From NCBI RefSeq assembly GCF_004792415.1, contig NZ_CP038853.1, positions 2,666,001 to 2,730,000 on the forward strand: a DNA stretch of 64,000 nt, read 5' to 3'. This document shows positions 30,034 through 41,075 of this stretch, one piece after another; the first letter of the stretch is position 1, and each line of letters begins with the position of its first letter. The position numbers and the translations under genes are program-made. The DNA comes from Pantoea vagans (lineage in GTDB: Bacteria > Pseudomonadota > Gammaproteobacteria > Enterobacterales > Enterobacteriaceae). The notes under the pieces were generated by a model, which saw only the letters and a list, made by a program, of their open reading frames with translations, was not told the DNA's origin and did no database searches.

Positions 30034-31020
30034 TCAGAGCGGGCGACGGCAGCGTTGTTCAATGTCGTCCAGTAACGGCGTTACGGCGTTACCGGATAAA
30101 TGGGCATCAACCGGCAGATACCACCAGTCAGGCTGCGCAAAGTGACGGCATTTCACTGCGTCCTTTTCAGTCATCAGTAGCTGCTGACCCGGCTGTAATA
30201 ATCGTGTCAGCTCATCCTCACTGTAGGCATGATGGTCAGCAAAGGCGATCTCTGCGACTGGCGTTATGCCCTGCTGTTTCAGCGTGGTGAAAAAACGCGG
30301 AGGATGACCAATACCGGCCATGGCGACCACGGCACCCAGTTGCTCAGGTGCGCGGGTTTCCCCGGTCAGCAGATTGGTGGCGAGTCCGGGCTGAAGTTGC
30401 ATTGCAATCTCGTCACCCAGGACCTCACCGCCATTAATGATGACGGCATCGACCTGGTGGAGACGATCGGCACGTTCACGCATCGGACCGGCAGGCAACC
30501 ACCAGCCATTGCCAAAGCGACGAACGCCATCAACCACCACGATCTCGCGATCGCGCTGCAGCGCATAATGTTGCAGGCCGTCGTCAGTGATAATCACATC
30601 CAGCGGCCCCTGCTTCAGTAACGCCTCAATCGCCTGTCGCCGTTTGGGCGCAACCGCGACCGGCGCTCCGGTGCGCTGGGCGATCAGTACTGGTTCATCA
30701 CCGGCCTGTTGCGTGGGGGTCTGCGCCGTGACCAGCAAGGGATAGTGGTCCGCCTTGCCGCCATATCCTCTGGAGACGACGCCAGCGCGCAGGCCACGCT
30801 GCTGCAGCGCCTCGACCAGCCAGATCACGACCGGCGTCTTTCCATTGCCACCAGCAGTGAGATTACCCACCACCACGACCGGCAGAGGCGCACGCCAGCT
30901 TTTACGCCAGCCGCGCCTGTAACTGAAACGTATCAGGGCCGTGATCGCACCATACAGCAGGCTGAATGGCCATAACAGAATCCATAACGGGGAGCGACCA
31001 CTCCAGATACGTTCAATCAT
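30034..31020 (-). CDS. lpxK: Tetraacyldisaccharide 4'-kinase LpxK
   Basis: LpxK phosphorylates the lipid A disaccharide at the 4' position at the inner membrane. The 328 residues match E. coli in length. An N-terminal membrane helix ([20 protein letters not shown]) precedes the P-loop [17 protein letters not shown] (about residues 52-68); the motif [13 protein letters not shown] carries the Asp pair and His of the active site. Its ATG overlaps the msbA stop by four bases, and the pair form the conserved msbA-lpxK operon. Confidence 0.97.
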   Translation of the reverse strand: MIERIWSGRSPLWILLWPFSLLYGAITALIRFSYRRGWRKSWRAPLPVVVVGNLTAGGNGKTPVVIWLVEALQQRGLRAGVVSRGYGGKADHYPLLVTAQTPTQQAGDEPVLIAQRTGAPVAVAPKRRQAIEALLKQGPLDVIITDDGLQHYALQRDREIVVVDGVRRFGNGWWLPAGPMRERADRLHQVDAVIINGGEVLGDEIAMQLQPGLATNLLTGETRAPEQLGAVVAMAGIGHPPRFFTTLKQQGITPVAEIAFADHHAYSEDELTRLLQPGQQLLMTEKDAVKCRHFAQPDWWYLPVDAHLSGNAVTPLLDDIEQRCRRPL

Positions 31021-32765
31021 TGGCCGAATTGCATCTTATGCAGCTGTGCATAGGCGCCACGTTCTGCTAACAGCACCTGATGCGTTCCGCGTTCAACAAT
31101 CTGACCATCTTCGATCACTACGATTTCATCGGCTTTCTCAATGGTAGAGAGACGGTGCGCAATCACCAGCGAGGTACGGTTCTTCTGCAACTCATCCAGT
31201 GCAGACTGAATGGCGCGTTCTGACTCGGTATCCAGCGCAGAAGTCGCTTCATCCAGGATCAGAATCGGACAATCACGCAGCAACGCACGGGCAATGGCGA
31301 TACGCTGACGCTGACCGCCAGATAACAGCACGCCATTCTCGCCAATCACCGTATCCAGGCCTTTATCCATTTTATTGATAAAGTCCATGGCATGCGCCAT
31401 GGTGGCCGCCTGCTCAATCTCTTCACGGCTATATTGCTCACTTCGGGCATACGCGATGTTATTAGCAATGGTGTCGTTGAAGAGATGCACATTCTGCGAC
31501 ACCAGCGCCACCTGATTACGCAGCGCACGCAGGCTGTACTCACGCAGATCATGACCATCCAGCAGGATTTGGCCCTGCTGAATGTCATAAAAGCGGGTCA
31601 GCAGGCTCGCCATCGTAGACTTACCTGAACCGGAACGGCCCACCAGCGCCACCGTTTTTCCTGCCGGCAGCGACAGATTGATATTACGCAGTGCCGGAAT
31701 TTCACGACCTGGATAGGTAAAGGTTACATCACGGAATTCGATATCCCCTTTAGCACGGGTGATCTGGCGCGTGCCGTTGTCCACTTCCTGCTCGCTATCC
31801 AGAATAGAGAACAGCGTCTGACAGGCCGCCATGCCACGCTGGAACTGGGCATTGACGTTGGTCAGAGACTTAAGCGGACGCATCAGGGCAATCATCGAGG
31901 AGAAGACAACGGTGATCGTACCGGCTGTCAGCGTATCCATGACGCTGGGGAAGCTGGCAGCATAAAGGACAAAAGCCAGTGCCAGCGACGCGATCAGCTG
32001 AATAATCGGGTCTGAAATGGAAGAAGCAGAGACCAGTTTCATACCCTGCTGGCGCATACGGTTACTGACGCGGGAAAAACGCTCCGACTCAATTTCCTGA
32101 CCGCCAAAGATCAGCACTTCTTTGTGCCCCTTCAGCATCTGCTCGGCGCTGGTTGTCACCTGCCCCATGGTGTTCTGCATACTTTTGCTGATCGAGCGGA
32201 AGCGCTTGGATACGGTACGGATTGCAAATGAGACGACAGGTGCCAGGACAATCAGGATTAACGACAGCTGCCAGCTGTAGTAGAACATCATGATGAACAG
32301 GCCAATAATAGAGGCACCTTCACGCACGACAGTGACCAGTGCGCCCGAAGATGAAGAGGCAACCTGCTCCGAATCATAGGTAATGCGCGACAGCAGGGTA
32401 CCGGTTGACTGCTGGTCAAAAAATGAAACCGGCATGCCCATCATATGGCTGAACAGGCGACGACGGATATTCATCACCACATTGCCAGAGACCCAGGAGA
32501 TGCAGTAGCTGGAGATATAACTGGTGACTCCGCGAACCAGCATCAGGCCAATAACGACTAATGGCATCCAAAGCATTACTGACCTGTCAGCTTTACCAAA
32601 GCCATCATCCAGTAACGGTTTCAACAGGGAGAGCATTAAGGCGTCGCCCGCAGCATTAATAATCAGGGCGACAGAGGCCACGATTAATCCCGCTTTGTTA
32701 GGCGCGATCATCGGCCAGAGTCGGCGAAACGTCTGCCACGTAGAGAGATCTTTATCTTGATGCAT
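31017..32765 (-). CDS. msbA: Lipid A flippase MsbA
   Basis: Homodimeric ABC exporter that flips core-lipid A across the inner membrane. The 582-residue protein (E. coli length) has an N-terminal six-helix membrane domain and a C-terminal ATPase with Walker [16 protein letters not shown] (around residue 376), signature [16 protein letters not shown] and Walker [13 protein letters not shown]. It is 34 bases downstream of comEC and overlaps lpxK by four bases. Confidence 0.98.
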   Translation of the reverse strand: MHQDKDLSTWQTFRRLWPMIAPNKAGLIVASVALIINAAGDALMLSLLKPLLDDGFGKADRSVMLWMPLVVIGLMLVRGVTSYISSYCISWVSGNVVMNIRRRLFSHMMGMPVSFFDQQSTGTLLSRITYDSEQVASSSSGALVTVVREGASIIGLFIMMFYYSWQLSLILIVLAPVVSFAIRTVSKRFRSISKSMQNTMGQVTTSAEQMLKGHKEVLIFGGQEIESERFSRVSNRMRQQGMKLVSASSISDPIIQLIASLALAFVLYAASFPSVMDTLTAGTITVVFSSMIALMRPLKSLTNVNAQFQRGMAACQTLFSILDSEQEVDNGTRQITRAKGDIEFRDVTFTYPGREIPALRNINLSLPAGKTVALVGRSGSGKSTMASLLTRFYDIQQGQILLDGHDLREYSLRALRNQVALVSQNVHLFNDTIANNIAYARSEQYSREEIEQAATMAHAMDFINKMDKGLDTVIGENGVLLSGGQRQRIAIARALLRDCPILILDEATSALDTESERAIQSALDELQKNRTSLVIAHRLSTIEKADEIVVIEDGQIVERGTHQVLLAERGAYAQLHKMQFGQ

Positions 32766-32799
32766 TATTTATTCACGCTGTTGGAAATAGCCGGCCATT

Positions 32800-35067
32800 C
32801 TACCTGGATTCGCGTTTGACGCCAAACCACTGATGATACCAACGGGGCATTAATTGTTCCCGCAGGGTGAAAACCTGCACTCTGCCCTGCTCTATCCTGA
32901 TACTGATTTGTCCTGACTGGCCCGTGTCCAGCCACTGAAATCCAGCCGTTCGGTAATTTTCCAGCACATTTTTCGCGGGCATGCGCCATGCATTGTAGCG
33001 TGCCAGAGAGGCAATCGCGGTGTGTCCTTCTGTTTTACGCAGCAGCAGGGAGGTCGACGAAGTACGGCTTCCGTGGTGCGGTACCTGCAGGATATCGGCC
33101 TTCAGCCCCTGCTTCTCCAGCGCCACCAGCTGACGTTCCGCTTTAGCTTCAATATCACCGGTTAACAGTAGCCGGACCTGACCGTCATTGACAATGATGA
33201 CACAGGAGTCGTTGTTCCCACCGGCTAAAGGGTTCGTCAGCGGCCAGACAACCCGGAAATGGAGCTGTCGCCAGCGCCACTGCGTACCACGTACACAGGG
33301 TAAGTGCGTTTTATCCGCCAGTGCGCTTCTCACTTCAACCGCGGGCCAGCGTTGCGTAATCGCCTGCAGCCCACCAGTGTGATCCAGATGGTTATGACTG
33401 AGGATGACCTGTTTTAAACGTAACTGTCTGTGCTCCAGCCAGGGAATAATCACCCGGCTCCCCGCATTATCGTTCTGCCAGCGTGGCCCTGTGTCATACA
33501 TCACCGCTTCGTTACCCTGAGTGAGCACTATGCTCAGACCGTGTCCGATATCCAGCATATCGATGCGCCAGCCCTGCTCCGGTTCTGGCTGTCGACTCAG
33601 TATCATCGTCAGCGCTAGCGCGCAGCTGCTTAATGGCAGAGAGAAGAAGAACTGTGCACGCCAGAGAATCAGGCCACCCCATACCATGACCGTAAACCAG
33701 GCTGTGCCACTTAGCGGCCACCAGCCCGGCGGCAGCAACGTCAGGCAATAAAACAGTGCGCGTAAAGAGAGATCGGCCGCACCCCAAAAGAAGGCAGATA
33801 AATGCGCTACCGGCAGCAGCATGGCAAGTGTTACAAGGGGCATGGTAATAAATGAGACGACCGGGATTGCGACAACATTGGCCACCAGTGCGGTCAGGCT
33901 GATCCCGTTGAATATCGCCACCTGTAACGGCACCATCAAAATCATCATGCCCGCCTGCAAGTGCAGCAGTTGTAACGGAATCCAGCGCCGTTGATGACGG
34001 AACCGCGCAGGCAGCGGGAACCAGTGATACCAGACCAGCAGCATGCCGACAGCCAGTACCGAAAGCCAGAAGCTGTCAGAGAGCACCGTCAGCGGATCCG
34101 TTACCAGCAGCAACGCAATACAGAACGTCCAGATCTGCCAGCTGTTCAGCTGAACACCCGCAAACCGTGTTATTGCCCATAGCGTCAGGGCGAGCAGCGA
34201 ACGGGCTGCGGGCGGCTGAGCCCCGGAGAGCCACGTATATACTGCAGCAAATAGCCAGCTCACGATGAGGGGAAAAAGATAGCCGATAAAGCGGGCTGGC
34301 AGGATAAATTGTACCCCACGCGCCATCATCCAGCCGGTGCTGGCGGCCAGGGCAATATGCATGCCCGATATCGCCATCAGGTGCGCCGTGCCGGTATCAC
34401 GCAGTAGCTGACGTGTCTGCTGGCTCATCTCATCTCTGATGCCAAATGTCAGTGCCTCCAGCGTGCCTCGAAAAGGCATTTCGCGGGTTCTGTCACGGTG
34501 CCATACAATAAATCGCCAGCGGCCATCACAGCGATCGCTGACAGCATCCTGTTTAAGGATCCGCCCCTGGAGCGGCGTATTATTCGCGAGTGCAAAACGC
34601 TGGGCATCGAAGTCGCCTTCATTCAGGCGGGCATGAACCGGTCGTAAGCGCAGCTGCATCGTCCAGCGTTGTCCAGGACAGTAAATAGTTGGATCAGCAT
34701 CTAAATAAAGCCAGGCAAAGCGAGGCGGAAATATCATCCTGCCCTCCTCTTCCAGCAGACGAACCCGGATTTGTTTTCGCTCTTGCCGCAGTTCATTAAT
34801 CTGAAGGGTGAAGGTGGCGGGCCGTGCGGAGAGACGTTCAATATCCTGCACCATCACGCGGGCATCGTGACAGGCCCATGCCAGAAACAACAGAGTGATA
34901 CCCGTCAGACGAGCGGGCTGATAAGGACAATGTTGCAGAGCCACGCCCACAAAGAGCAGGACCACTATCGCCTCACCGGAAGGCAGTCGGGCCATCAGCA
35001 GTAGCGGTAACGTTGCAACGATCGCCAGTCGCGCCAGAACGGTCCATGTCAGCATAATCGTGTCCAT
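32800..35067 (-). CDS. comEC: ComEC/Rec2-family DNA uptake channel protein (YcaI)
   Basis: A 755-residue polytopic membrane protein. The central competence domain contains GTAHLMAISGMHIALAAS and about ten membrane segments; the C-terminal third is a metallo-beta-lactamase domain with SHNHLDHTGGLQAI and VPHHGSRTSS. Homologues transport single-stranded DNA across the inner membrane in competent bacteria, and in E. coli the gene is needed for DNA use as nutrient. Length and position next to msbA match E. coli ycaI. It lies after the ihfB terminator, so it may have its own promoter. Confidence 0.93.
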   Translation of the reverse strand: MDTIMLTWTVLARLAIVATLPLLLMARLPSGEAIVVLLFVGVALQHCPYQPARLTGITLLFLAWACHDARVMVQDIERLSARPATFTLQINELRQERKQIRVRLLEEEGRMIFPPRFAWLYLDADPTIYCPGQRWTMQLRLRPVHARLNEGDFDAQRFALANNTPLQGRILKQDAVSDRCDGRWRFIVWHRDRTREMPFRGTLEALTFGIRDEMSQQTRQLLRDTGTAHLMAISGMHIALAASTGWMMARGVQFILPARFIGYLFPLIVSWLFAAVYTWLSGAQPPAARSLLALTLWAITRFAGVQLNSWQIWTFCIALLLVTDPLTVLSDSFWLSVLAVGMLLVWYHWFPLPARFRHQRRWIPLQLLHLQAGMMILMVPLQVAIFNGISLTALVANVVAIPVVSFITMPLVTLAMLLPVAHLSAFFWGAADLSLRALFYCLTLLPPGWWPLSGTAWFTVMVWGGLILWRAQFFFSLPLSSCALALTMILSRQPEPEQGWRIDMLDIGHGLSIVLTQGNEAVMYDTGPRWQNDNAGSRVIIPWLEHRQLRLKQVILSHNHLDHTGGLQAITQRWPAVEVRSALADKTHLPCVRGTQWRWRQLHFRVVWPLTNPLAGGNNDSCVIIVNDGQVRLLLTGDIEAKAERQLVALEKQGLKADILQVPHHGSRTSSTSLLLRKTEGHTAIASLARYNAWRMPAKNVLENYRTAGFQWLDTGQSGQISIRIEQGRVQVFTLREQLMPRWYHQWFGVKRESR

Positions 35068-35211
35068 TATTTCAGTACGATTATTCTGGGCAAATGCGGT
35101 GAAAGTTACAGGAGAGGATCAGTCAGGCGCGGGCGGTCTCGCAAAAAGAATAACGGATTGCAGTGTTGGGTACAGCATTCCGGATGTCAGATCTGAATCT
35201 GAATAACAGGC

Positions 35212-35241
35212 AAAAAAAAACGACATCCGGAGATGTCGTTT
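35212..35241 (-). terminator. Terminator after ihfB
   Basis: AAACGACATC (35218-35227) pairs with GATGTCGTTT (35232-35241) around a 4-base loop; on the minus strand the stem leads into nine T. It is a strong end for the ihfB transcript before comEC. Confidence 0.92.
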
Positions 35242-35259
35242 ATCTGGTTCGGTATCAGC

Positions 35260-35544
35260 TTAGCCGTAGATATTTGCGCGATCGCGCAGCTCTTTGCCTG
35301 GCTTAAAGTGGGGAACGTATTTACCTTCCAGATCCACTTTGTCACCCGTTTTCGGGTTACGTCCAGTACGCGGAGCGCGATAGTGCAAAGAAAAGCTGCC
35401 GAATCCCCGGATTTCGATGCGTTCGCCCTGTGCCAGCGTAGTGGCCATGTGCTCAAGCATCTCTTTTACTGCATCCTCAACGACTTTCGCCGGTATATGA
35501 GTATGCTGTCCCGCCAGTCTTTCGATCAGTTCTGACTTGGTCAT
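35260..35544 (-). CDS. ihfB: Integration host factor subunit beta
   Basis: DNA-bending nucleoid protein that pairs with IhfA. The 94-residue sequence is almost the same as E. coli: [18 protein letters not shown], the core [22 protein letters not shown] with the arm proline in GRNPKTG, and the C-terminus [16 protein letters not shown]. It follows rpsA on the same strand after an 82-base gap with a hairpin, the usual rpsA-ihfB arrangement. Confidence 0.98.
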   Translation of the reverse strand: MTKSELIERLAGQHTHIPAKVVEDAVKEMLEHMATTLAQGERIEIRGFGSFSLHYRAPRTGRNPKTGDKVDLEGKYVPHFKPGKELRDRANIYG

Positions 35545-35592
35545 GTAACCTCCGGTTTATCCCTGTGGGAATGTATGACAGCTTTTACCGAA

Positions 35593-35614
35593 ACCGGGTG
35601 GTTGCCCACCCGGT
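35593..35614 (-). terminator. Hairpin after rpsA, probable partial terminator
   Basis: ACCGGGTGG (35593-35601) pairs with CCACCCGGT (35606-35614). On the minus strand only TTT follows, so read-through into ihfB is likely, which fits ihfB expression from rpsA transcripts in E. coli. Confidence 0.55.
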
Positions 35615-35626
35615 GCTTCAGGTCAA

Positions 35627-37300
35627 TTACTCGCCTTTAGCCGCTTTGAACGCTTCAGCCATAGCGCTAGAGAAATTGCCTTCTTCCTGTTTGGTGTTAA
35701 CAGTATTGATAGCTTCTTTCTCATCAGCCTGGTCTTTCGCACGGACAGACAGGCTTACGACACGGTTTTTACGATCAACGCCGGTGAACTTAGCTTCAAC
35801 GTCGTCGCCAACGTTCAGAACCAGAGTTGCATCTTCAATGCGGTCCAGTGAAGCTTCAGAAGCGCGCAGGTAACCCTCAACGCCGTCTGCTAATTCAACT
35901 GTAGCACCTTTAGCATCAACTGCAGTCACTTTACCGGTGACGATGGCACCTTTCTTGTTCAGAGTGATGTAGTTGTTGAACGGATCTTCTGCCAGCTGTT
36001 TAACGCCCAGAGAGATACGCTCGCGCTCTGCATCAACCTGCAGTACAACGGCAGCGATTTCGTCGCCTTTTTTGTACTCACGAACGGCTTCTTCGCCAGT
36101 CGCGTTCCAGGAGATGTCAGACAGGTGAACCAGACCGTCGATGCCGCCGTCCAGGCCGATGAAGATACCGAAGTCAGTGATTGACTTGATTTTACCTTCA
36201 ACACGATCGCCTTTGTTGTGCGTCTCAGCGAACAACTGCCATGGGTTAGATTTACACTGCTTCAGACCCAGGGAGATACGACGACGCTCTTCGTCAATGT
36301 CCAGAACCATAACTTCAACAACATCGCCTACGTTAACAACTTTAGACGGATGGATGTTTTTGTTGGTCCAGTCCATTTCAGACACGTGTACCAGACCTTC
36401 AACGCCTTCTTCGATTTCCACGAAGCAGCCGTAATCAGTCAGGTTGGTAACACGACCGGTCAGGCGGGTGCCTTCCGGATAGCGTTTAGCGATAGCAACC
36501 CATGGATCTTCGCCCAGCTGCTTCAGACCCAGAGAAACACGGGTACGCTCGCGGTCGAACTTCAGCACCTTAACGGTGATTTCGTCGCCAACGTTAACGA
36601 TTTCGCTTGGATGCTTAACGCGTTTCCATGCCATATCAGTGATGTGCAGCAGGCCATCAACGCCGCCCAGATCAACGAATGCACCGTAGTCAGTGAGGTT
36701 CTTAACGATACCTTTAACTTCCATGCCTTCCTGCAGGTTTTCCAGCAGCTGATCGCGCTCTGCGCTGTTTTCGGATTCGATAACCGCACGACGTGAAACC
36801 ACGACGTTGTTGCGTTTCTGATCCAGCTTGATGACTTTGAACTCAAGCTCTTTGCCTTCCAGATGCAGCGTATCGCGCACCGGACGCACATCTACCAGTG
36901 AACCTGGCAGGAACGCACGGATACCGTTGAGCTCAACTGTGAAGCCGCCTTTAACTTTGCCGTTGATAACACCGGTAACAGTTTCAGCGTCTTCGTAAGC
37001 TTTCTCCAGCGTGATCCATGCTTCATGGCGCTTAGCTTTCTCACGGGACAGCAGGGTTTCACCGAAGCCGTCTTCCACTGCATCCAGAGCAACATCAACT
37101 TCGTCGCCAACCTGGATTTCCAGTTCGCCGGCTGCGTTCTTGAACTGCTCTGCAGGAATTGCAGATTCAGATTTCAGACCCGCATCAACCAGAACGACAT
37201 CTTTGTCGATAGAAACGACGATGCCACGAACGATAGAACCCGGGCGGGTTTCGATTGTTTTTAAGGATTCTTCAAATAGTTGAGCAAAAGATTCAGTCAT
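35627..37300 (-). CDS. rpsA: 30S ribosomal protein S1
   Basis: S1 unwinds mRNA and helps place structured or SD-poor messages on the 30S subunit. The 557 residues (E. coli length) comprise six S1/OB repeats; repeats 3-6 show the pattern [21 protein letters not shown] and [10 protein letters not shown] or close variants. The start has only a weak GAAG-type ribosome-binding element, typical for this autoregulated gene. It follows cmk after 108 bases and precedes ihfB. Confidence 0.98.
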   Translation of the reverse strand: MTESFAQLFEESLKTIETRPGSIVRGIVVSIDKDVVLVDAGLKSESAIPAEQFKNAAGELEIQVGDEVDVALDAVEDGFGETLLSREKAKRHEAWITLEKAYEDAETVTGVINGKVKGGFTVELNGIRAFLPGSLVDVRPVRDTLHLEGKELEFKVIKLDQKRNNVVVSRRAVIESENSAERDQLLENLQEGMEVKGIVKNLTDYGAFVDLGGVDGLLHITDMAWKRVKHPSEIVNVGDEITVKVLKFDRERTRVSLGLKQLGEDPWVAIAKRYPEGTRLTGRVTNLTDYGCFVEIEEGVEGLVHVSEMDWTNKNIHPSKVVNVGDVVEVMVLDIDEERRRISLGLKQCKSNPWQLFAETHNKGDRVEGKIKSITDFGIFIGLDGGIDGLVHLSDISWNATGEEAVREYKKGDEIAAVVLQVDAERERISLGVKQLAEDPFNNYITLNKKGAIVTGKVTAVDAKGATVELADGVEGYLRASEASLDRIEDATLVLNVGDDVEAKFTGVDRKNRVVSLSVRAKDQADEKEAINTVNTKQEEGNFSSAMAEAFKAAKGE

Positions 37301-37408
37301 ATTGATAATCTTCAGGATTCTTCAATTTAACGTCCATCTGACTTCATGTCGGATGGGGTTGTTTCACATGCCCGGCACCGGATCCGTGGTACAGGGTGAT
37401 AAATTCAG
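37301..37408 (-). promoter_or_regulatory. rpsA leader, likely S1 autoregulatory region
   Basis: The 108 bases before rpsA contain on the minus strand a hairpin formed by the segments at 37334-37342 and 37348-37356 (CCATC/GATGG outer stem), and the start codon lacks a good Shine-Dalgarno sequence. In E. coli the rpsA leader folds into hairpins that S1 itself recognises, giving autogenous control without an SD. The layout here is compatible, the detailed fold is inference. Confidence 0.45.
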
Positions 37409-38095
37409 TTAAGCCGGAATGCCCAGCTTCTCGCGGGCATAGTGTAGCGCTTTTTCAATGACCTGGTCGATAGACATCTCGGTAGAGTCCAGAACCAGTG
37501 CATCAGCAGCAGCCACTAAAGGCGCAATTGCGCGGTTACGATCGCGGTCGTCGCGTTCTTTTATCTCGGCTAAAAGGCGGTCAAAGTTAACATTAAAGCC
37601 ATTTCCCTGCAACTGTAGCATACGTCGCTGAGCACGCTCTTCCGGGCTGGCATCAAGGAAAATCTTTACTGGCGCATCCGGGAAAACCACGGTGCCCATA
37701 TCACGGCCATCAGCGATCAAGCCCGGCATCTCGCGGAAACCGCGCTGGCGGCGCAATAACGCTTCGCGCACCCGTGGAAACGCAGCGACACGTGATGCGG
37801 TATTGCTGACCTCCTGAGTGCGGATTTCGCCGGTCACATCTTCACCTTCAAGTATGACCTGCATTTCACCGTTTTGTGACAAAAAGCGCACATCAAGATG
37901 CGCAGCAATCGGCACCAGCGCCTCTTCAGATTCAATGTCCACCTGATGATGCAATGCGGCTAAAGCCAGCACGCGATAAATAGCACCGGAATCCAGCAGA
38001 TGCCACTGCAGCGATTCTGCCATCGCTTTGCACAGGGTTCCCTTTCCCGCTCCACTTGGCCCATCAATAGTTATGACCGGGGCAGTTACTGTCAT
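37409..38095 (-). CDS. cmk: Cytidylate kinase
   Basis: Phosphorylates CMP and dCMP with ATP. The 228-residue protein has the P-loop [19 protein letters not shown] (residues 9-27), the CMP-binding regions [19 protein letters not shown] and [14 protein letters not shown], and the lid [29 protein letters not shown]. It sits upstream of rpsA as in E. coli. The 199-base gap to aroA holds no gene, whereas E. coli has ycaL there. Confidence 0.97.
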   Translation of the reverse strand: MTVTAPVITIDGPSGAGKGTLCKAMAESLQWHLLDSGAIYRVLALAALHHQVDIESEEALVPIAAHLDVRFLSQNGEMQVILEGEDVTGEIRTQEVSNTASRVAAFPRVREALLRRQRGFREMPGLIADGRDMGTVVFPDAPVKIFLDASPEERAQRRMLQLQGNGFNVNFDRLLAEIKERDDRDRNRAIAPLVAAADALVLDSTEMSIDQVIEKALHYAREKLGIPA

Positions 38096-38294
38096 TATTC
38101 CCTCCTGTTGCTGCGTGCATTATGACCTTCAGGCCACCCTTAATGCTTAGCATTATACGCTGCATAGCAAGGCTTGGTTACCCTTTCGCACTGACGGGGT
38201 TCGAAATGTTAGTCAATTCAGAGGATATCGGTGCGGTTGCAGCCAGATTAAATCAGGGAGAGATCCGGTGCGGAACCGCACCGGAAAGGCGATA

Positions 38295-39581
38295 TCAGGC
38301 GTGCTGACTGATTTTAGCCAGCTGAACAAAATAGTCCGGGAAGGTTTTCGCTGTACAGCCAGGATCAAGAATGGTTACCGGCGTATCAGAAAGTGCAACC
38401 AGAGAAAAACACATCGCCATGCGGTGGTCATTGTAGGTGCCAATATCAGCATGAATCAGCGATGCTGGCGGTGTAATACGGATGAAATCATGACCTTCTT
38501 CGACTTCCGCCCCTACTTTACGTAATTCCGTGGCCATTGCGCTCAGTCGATCGGTCTCTTTTACCCGCCAGTTATAAATATTACGTAACTGGGTAGTGCC
38601 CTCTGCAAACAGCGCGGTGGTCGCAATGGTCATTGCAGCATCAGGGATATGATTCATATCCATATCGATAGCCTGCAGTTTTCCGGCTGTGCAGGCAATG
38701 TAATCATCGCCCCACTCAATCACAGCGCCCATCCTTTCCAGCACGTCAGCGAAACGGATGTCGCCCTGCACACTCTGGCGTCCAATACCGGTGACGCGAA
38801 CCGTCCCGCCTTTTATGGCAGCAGCAGCCAGGAAATAGGAGGCGGAAGAGGCATCGCCTTCAACCAGGTAATCGCCCGGTGACTGATACTGTTGCTGTCC
38901 CTTGATCAGGAAGCGCTGATAGTTCTGATTCTCAACCTCGACGCCAAAGCACTGCATCAGATTCAGAGTGATATCGATATAAGGTTTGGAAACCAAATCG
39001 CCTTTGATGGTAATGCAGGTATCCTGCTGCGCCAGCGGCGCGGTCATCAGCAGTGCCGTCAGGAACTGACTGGAGACGCTGCCATCCACGCTGACGTCAC
39101 CCCCGGTGAAACCTCCGCGTAAACGAAGCGGCGGATAGTTTTCATTTTCCAGGTACTCAATTGTTGCTCCCCCCTGACGAAGCGCGTCAACCAGATGGCC
39201 GATGGGACGCTCTTTCATGCGGGGTTCGCCCGTCAGTTCGATATCGTGTTCGCCCAGACAAAGTGCTGCGGCCAGAGGACGCATTGCGGTGCCAGCATTG
39301 CCCAGAAACAGCGACAGCGGTTGAGAGGAGCGCAGCGGCCCGGCATTTCCCGTCACTTCACACACGGTGCGATCGCCGGAAAGCGTATAGTTTACGCCCA
39401 GCGCGGTCAGCGCATTCAGCATATGCTTCACATCATCGCTGTCGAGCAGGTTGGTGAGACGGGTTGTACCTTTAGCCAGCGCAGCCAGCAGCAGTGCGCG
39501 ATTGGAAACGCTTTTCGAACCGGGCAGATTTACGGTGCCATCGACGCGTGCGATCGGTTGGAGAGTCAGGGAGTCCTGCAT
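38295..39581 (-). CDS. aroA: 3-phosphoshikimate 1-carboxyvinyltransferase (EPSP synthase)
   Basis: Catalyses the sixth step of the shikimate pathway, joining PEP to shikimate 3-phosphate. It has 428 residues from ATG 39579-39581 ([21 protein letters not shown]); a TTG six codons upstream is unlikely. The family signatures [20 protein letters not shown] and [19 protein letters not shown] are present, with Gly in the LGNAGTA loop as in glyphosate-sensitive class I enzymes. The gene follows serC as the second member of the conserved serC-aroA operon. Confidence 0.98.
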   Translation of the reverse strand: MQDSLTLQPIARVDGTVNLPGSKSVSNRALLLAALAKGTTRLTNLLDSDDVKHMLNALTALGVNYTLSGDRTVCEVTGNAGPLRSSQPLSLFLGNAGTAMRPLAAALCLGEHDIELTGEPRMKERPIGHLVDALRQGGATIEYLENENYPPLRLRGGFTGGDVSVDGSVSSQFLTALLMTAPLAQQDTCITIKGDLVSKPYIDITLNLMQCFGVEVENQNYQRFLIKGQQQYQSPGDYLVEGDASSASYFLAAAAIKGGTVRVTGIGRQSVQGDIRFADVLERMGAVIEWGDDYIACTAGKLQAIDMDMNHIPDAAMTIATTALFAEGTTQLRNIYNWRVKETDRLSAMATELRKVGAEVEEGHDFIRITPPASLIHADIGTYNDHRMAMCFSLVALSDTPVTILDPGCTAKTFPDYFVQLAKISQHA

Positions 39582-39608
39582 GTGAAACGAAATCCTCAAA
39601 AAATACAG

Positions 39609-39653
39609 AGACCTCGCTATATGGCGAGGTCTGGCATCAGCATCAATGCTGAT
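39609..39653 (-). other. Tandem stem-loops in the serC-aroA gap
   Basis: AGACCTCGC (39609-39617) pairs with GCGAGGTCT (39624-39632), and directly beside it ATCAGCAT (39636-39643) pairs with ATGCTGAT (39646-39653). Neither is followed by a T tract on the minus strand. In E. coli the serC-aroA junction contains an attenuating terminator-like hairpin; these may set the serC to aroA ratio. Confidence 0.5.
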
Positions 39654-39663
39654 ATCTTAGTAA

Positions 39664-40749
39664 TCAGCCGTGACGGCGTTCAAAGTCGACCATGAAATCG
39701 GTCAGCGCCTTCACACCTTCCAGCGGCATCGCATTATAAATAGAGGCACGCATACCGCCTACTACACGGTGGCCTTTAAGCGCATGCAATCCTGCCTTAA
39801 ATGACTCTTCCAGGAACAGCGCATCGAGCGACGCATCCGCCAGCTGGAAAGGAATATTCATACGCGAGCGGTTTTCTTTAGCCACATCGTTACGGTAGAA
39901 GCCACTGTGATCGATAACGCCGTAAAGCAGGTCAGATTTTGCCTGATTGATACGATCAATTTCGGCTACACCGCCCTTCTCTTTCAGCCATTTAAACACC
40001 AGGCCTGAGAGATACCACGCAAATGTTGGCGGAGTATTAAACATCGAATCATTATCGGCCAGCACTTTGTAATCGAGAATTGAAGGTACAGAGGCGTGCG
40101 CCTGACCCAGCAGATCTTCGCGAACGACAACCAGCGTTAATCCGGCCGGACCGACATTTTTTTGCGCACCTGCATAAATCACGCCATAGCGGCTCACATC
40201 GATCGGACGTGAAAGAATGGTAGATGAGAAGTCAGCGACAACCGTTTTACTGCCGAAATCGGGCTGTTCATCAATGGCGATGCCATCGATAGTTTCATTC
40301 GGGCAGAAATGCAGGTAAGCAGACGATTCGCTCACCTGCCATTCGCTCATCGGCAGAATGGCACGTTTACCATCGCGGGTGGTTTTCACATCCAGCGTGC
40401 GTGGGGAGCAATACTTTTCCGCTTCCTTAATTGCACTGTGCGCCCAGTAGCCGCCATCGACATAGTCGGCGCTGGTCGCTTGCCCGAGCAGATTACCTGG
40501 TACAGCAGCGAACTGCGCACGCGCGCCGCCATGACAGAATAAAACTTTGTAATTAGCCGGTATTTTTAGCAGATCACGGAAGTCCTGCTCCGCTTCCTCA
40601 GCCACCTGAATAAACTCTTTACTGCGGTGACTGATCTCCATTACAGAGGTACCCAGACCGCGCCAGTTCGTCAGCTCCTGTTCTGCACGACGAAGGACTT
40701 CAACCGGTAGCATCGCCGGGCCAGAGCTAAAATTATAAACTTGCGTCAT
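39664..40749 (-). CDS. serC: Phosphoserine aminotransferase
   Basis: PLP enzyme that makes phosphoserine in serine synthesis and the matching 4-phosphohydroxythreonine step of pyridoxine synthesis. The 361-residue protein begins [22 protein letters not shown], and the Schiff-base lysine is in [21 protein letters not shown]. Operon with aroA on the same strand. In E. coli this promoter responds to Lrp and CRP; no site was assigned here. Confidence 0.98.
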   Translation of the reverse strand: MTQVYNFSSGPAMLPVEVLRRAEQELTNWRGLGTSVMEISHRSKEFIQVAEEAEQDFRDLLKIPANYKVLFCHGGARAQFAAVPGNLLGQATSADYVDGGYWAHSAIKEAEKYCSPRTLDVKTTRDGKRAILPMSEWQVSESSAYLHFCPNETIDGIAIDEQPDFGSKTVVADFSSTILSRPIDVSRYGVIYAGAQKNVGPAGLTLVVVREDLLGQAHASVPSILDYKVLADNDSMFNTPPTFAWYLSGLVFKWLKEKGGVAEIDRINQAKSDLLYGVIDHSGFYRNDVAKENRSRMNIPFQLADASLDALFLEESFKAGLHALKGHRVVGGMRASIYNAMPLEGVKALTDFMVDFERRHG

Positions 40750-41075
40750 TTCCCCTCACCACTGTCATATCGAACGGTTATGAATAACCATCCGGTTTTA
40801 TCACTGCATTCTGATAGCTGCAATGATAAATCAGGGTGCGGTCACATTTTCTGAATCCGGCTCGCCGGAGGTTATGTTACCAATGCAAATCTGAACGGAA
40901 TTTTGTGAGGCTCTATCCAGCCTCACCAATCCGCATTTGGCCTGAGTGCCGCGGCAATGAAAACTATGCCGGTAAACTAAGCCGGTAAAAATGTCCCGCC
41001 CTGATAGCGGTCAGTTAGCAAAATCCGTATCATGGCGCGCTTTACGCACCCTATGACAACAGAGAGAGCGGCACT
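40750..41075. promoter_or_regulatory. Divergent serC-ycaO intergenic region
   Basis: This 326-base gap has no supported gene (E. coli has ycaP on the ycaO side). It contains two inverted repeats: GGTTAT-GA-ATAACC at 40776-40789, 27 bases upstream of the serC start, and GTGAGGCT/AGCCTCAC at 40905-40912 and 40919-40926. A direct repeat GCCGGTAAA occurs at 40968-40976 and 40981-40989. Promoters for both genes must lie here, but I could not assign -35/-10 pairs with confidence. Confidence 0.4.

Noticed and set aside
32800..35067. comEC as evidence for natural competence
   Set aside because: The gene is widespread in enterobacteria not known to be naturally competent and no other competence genes are in the window.
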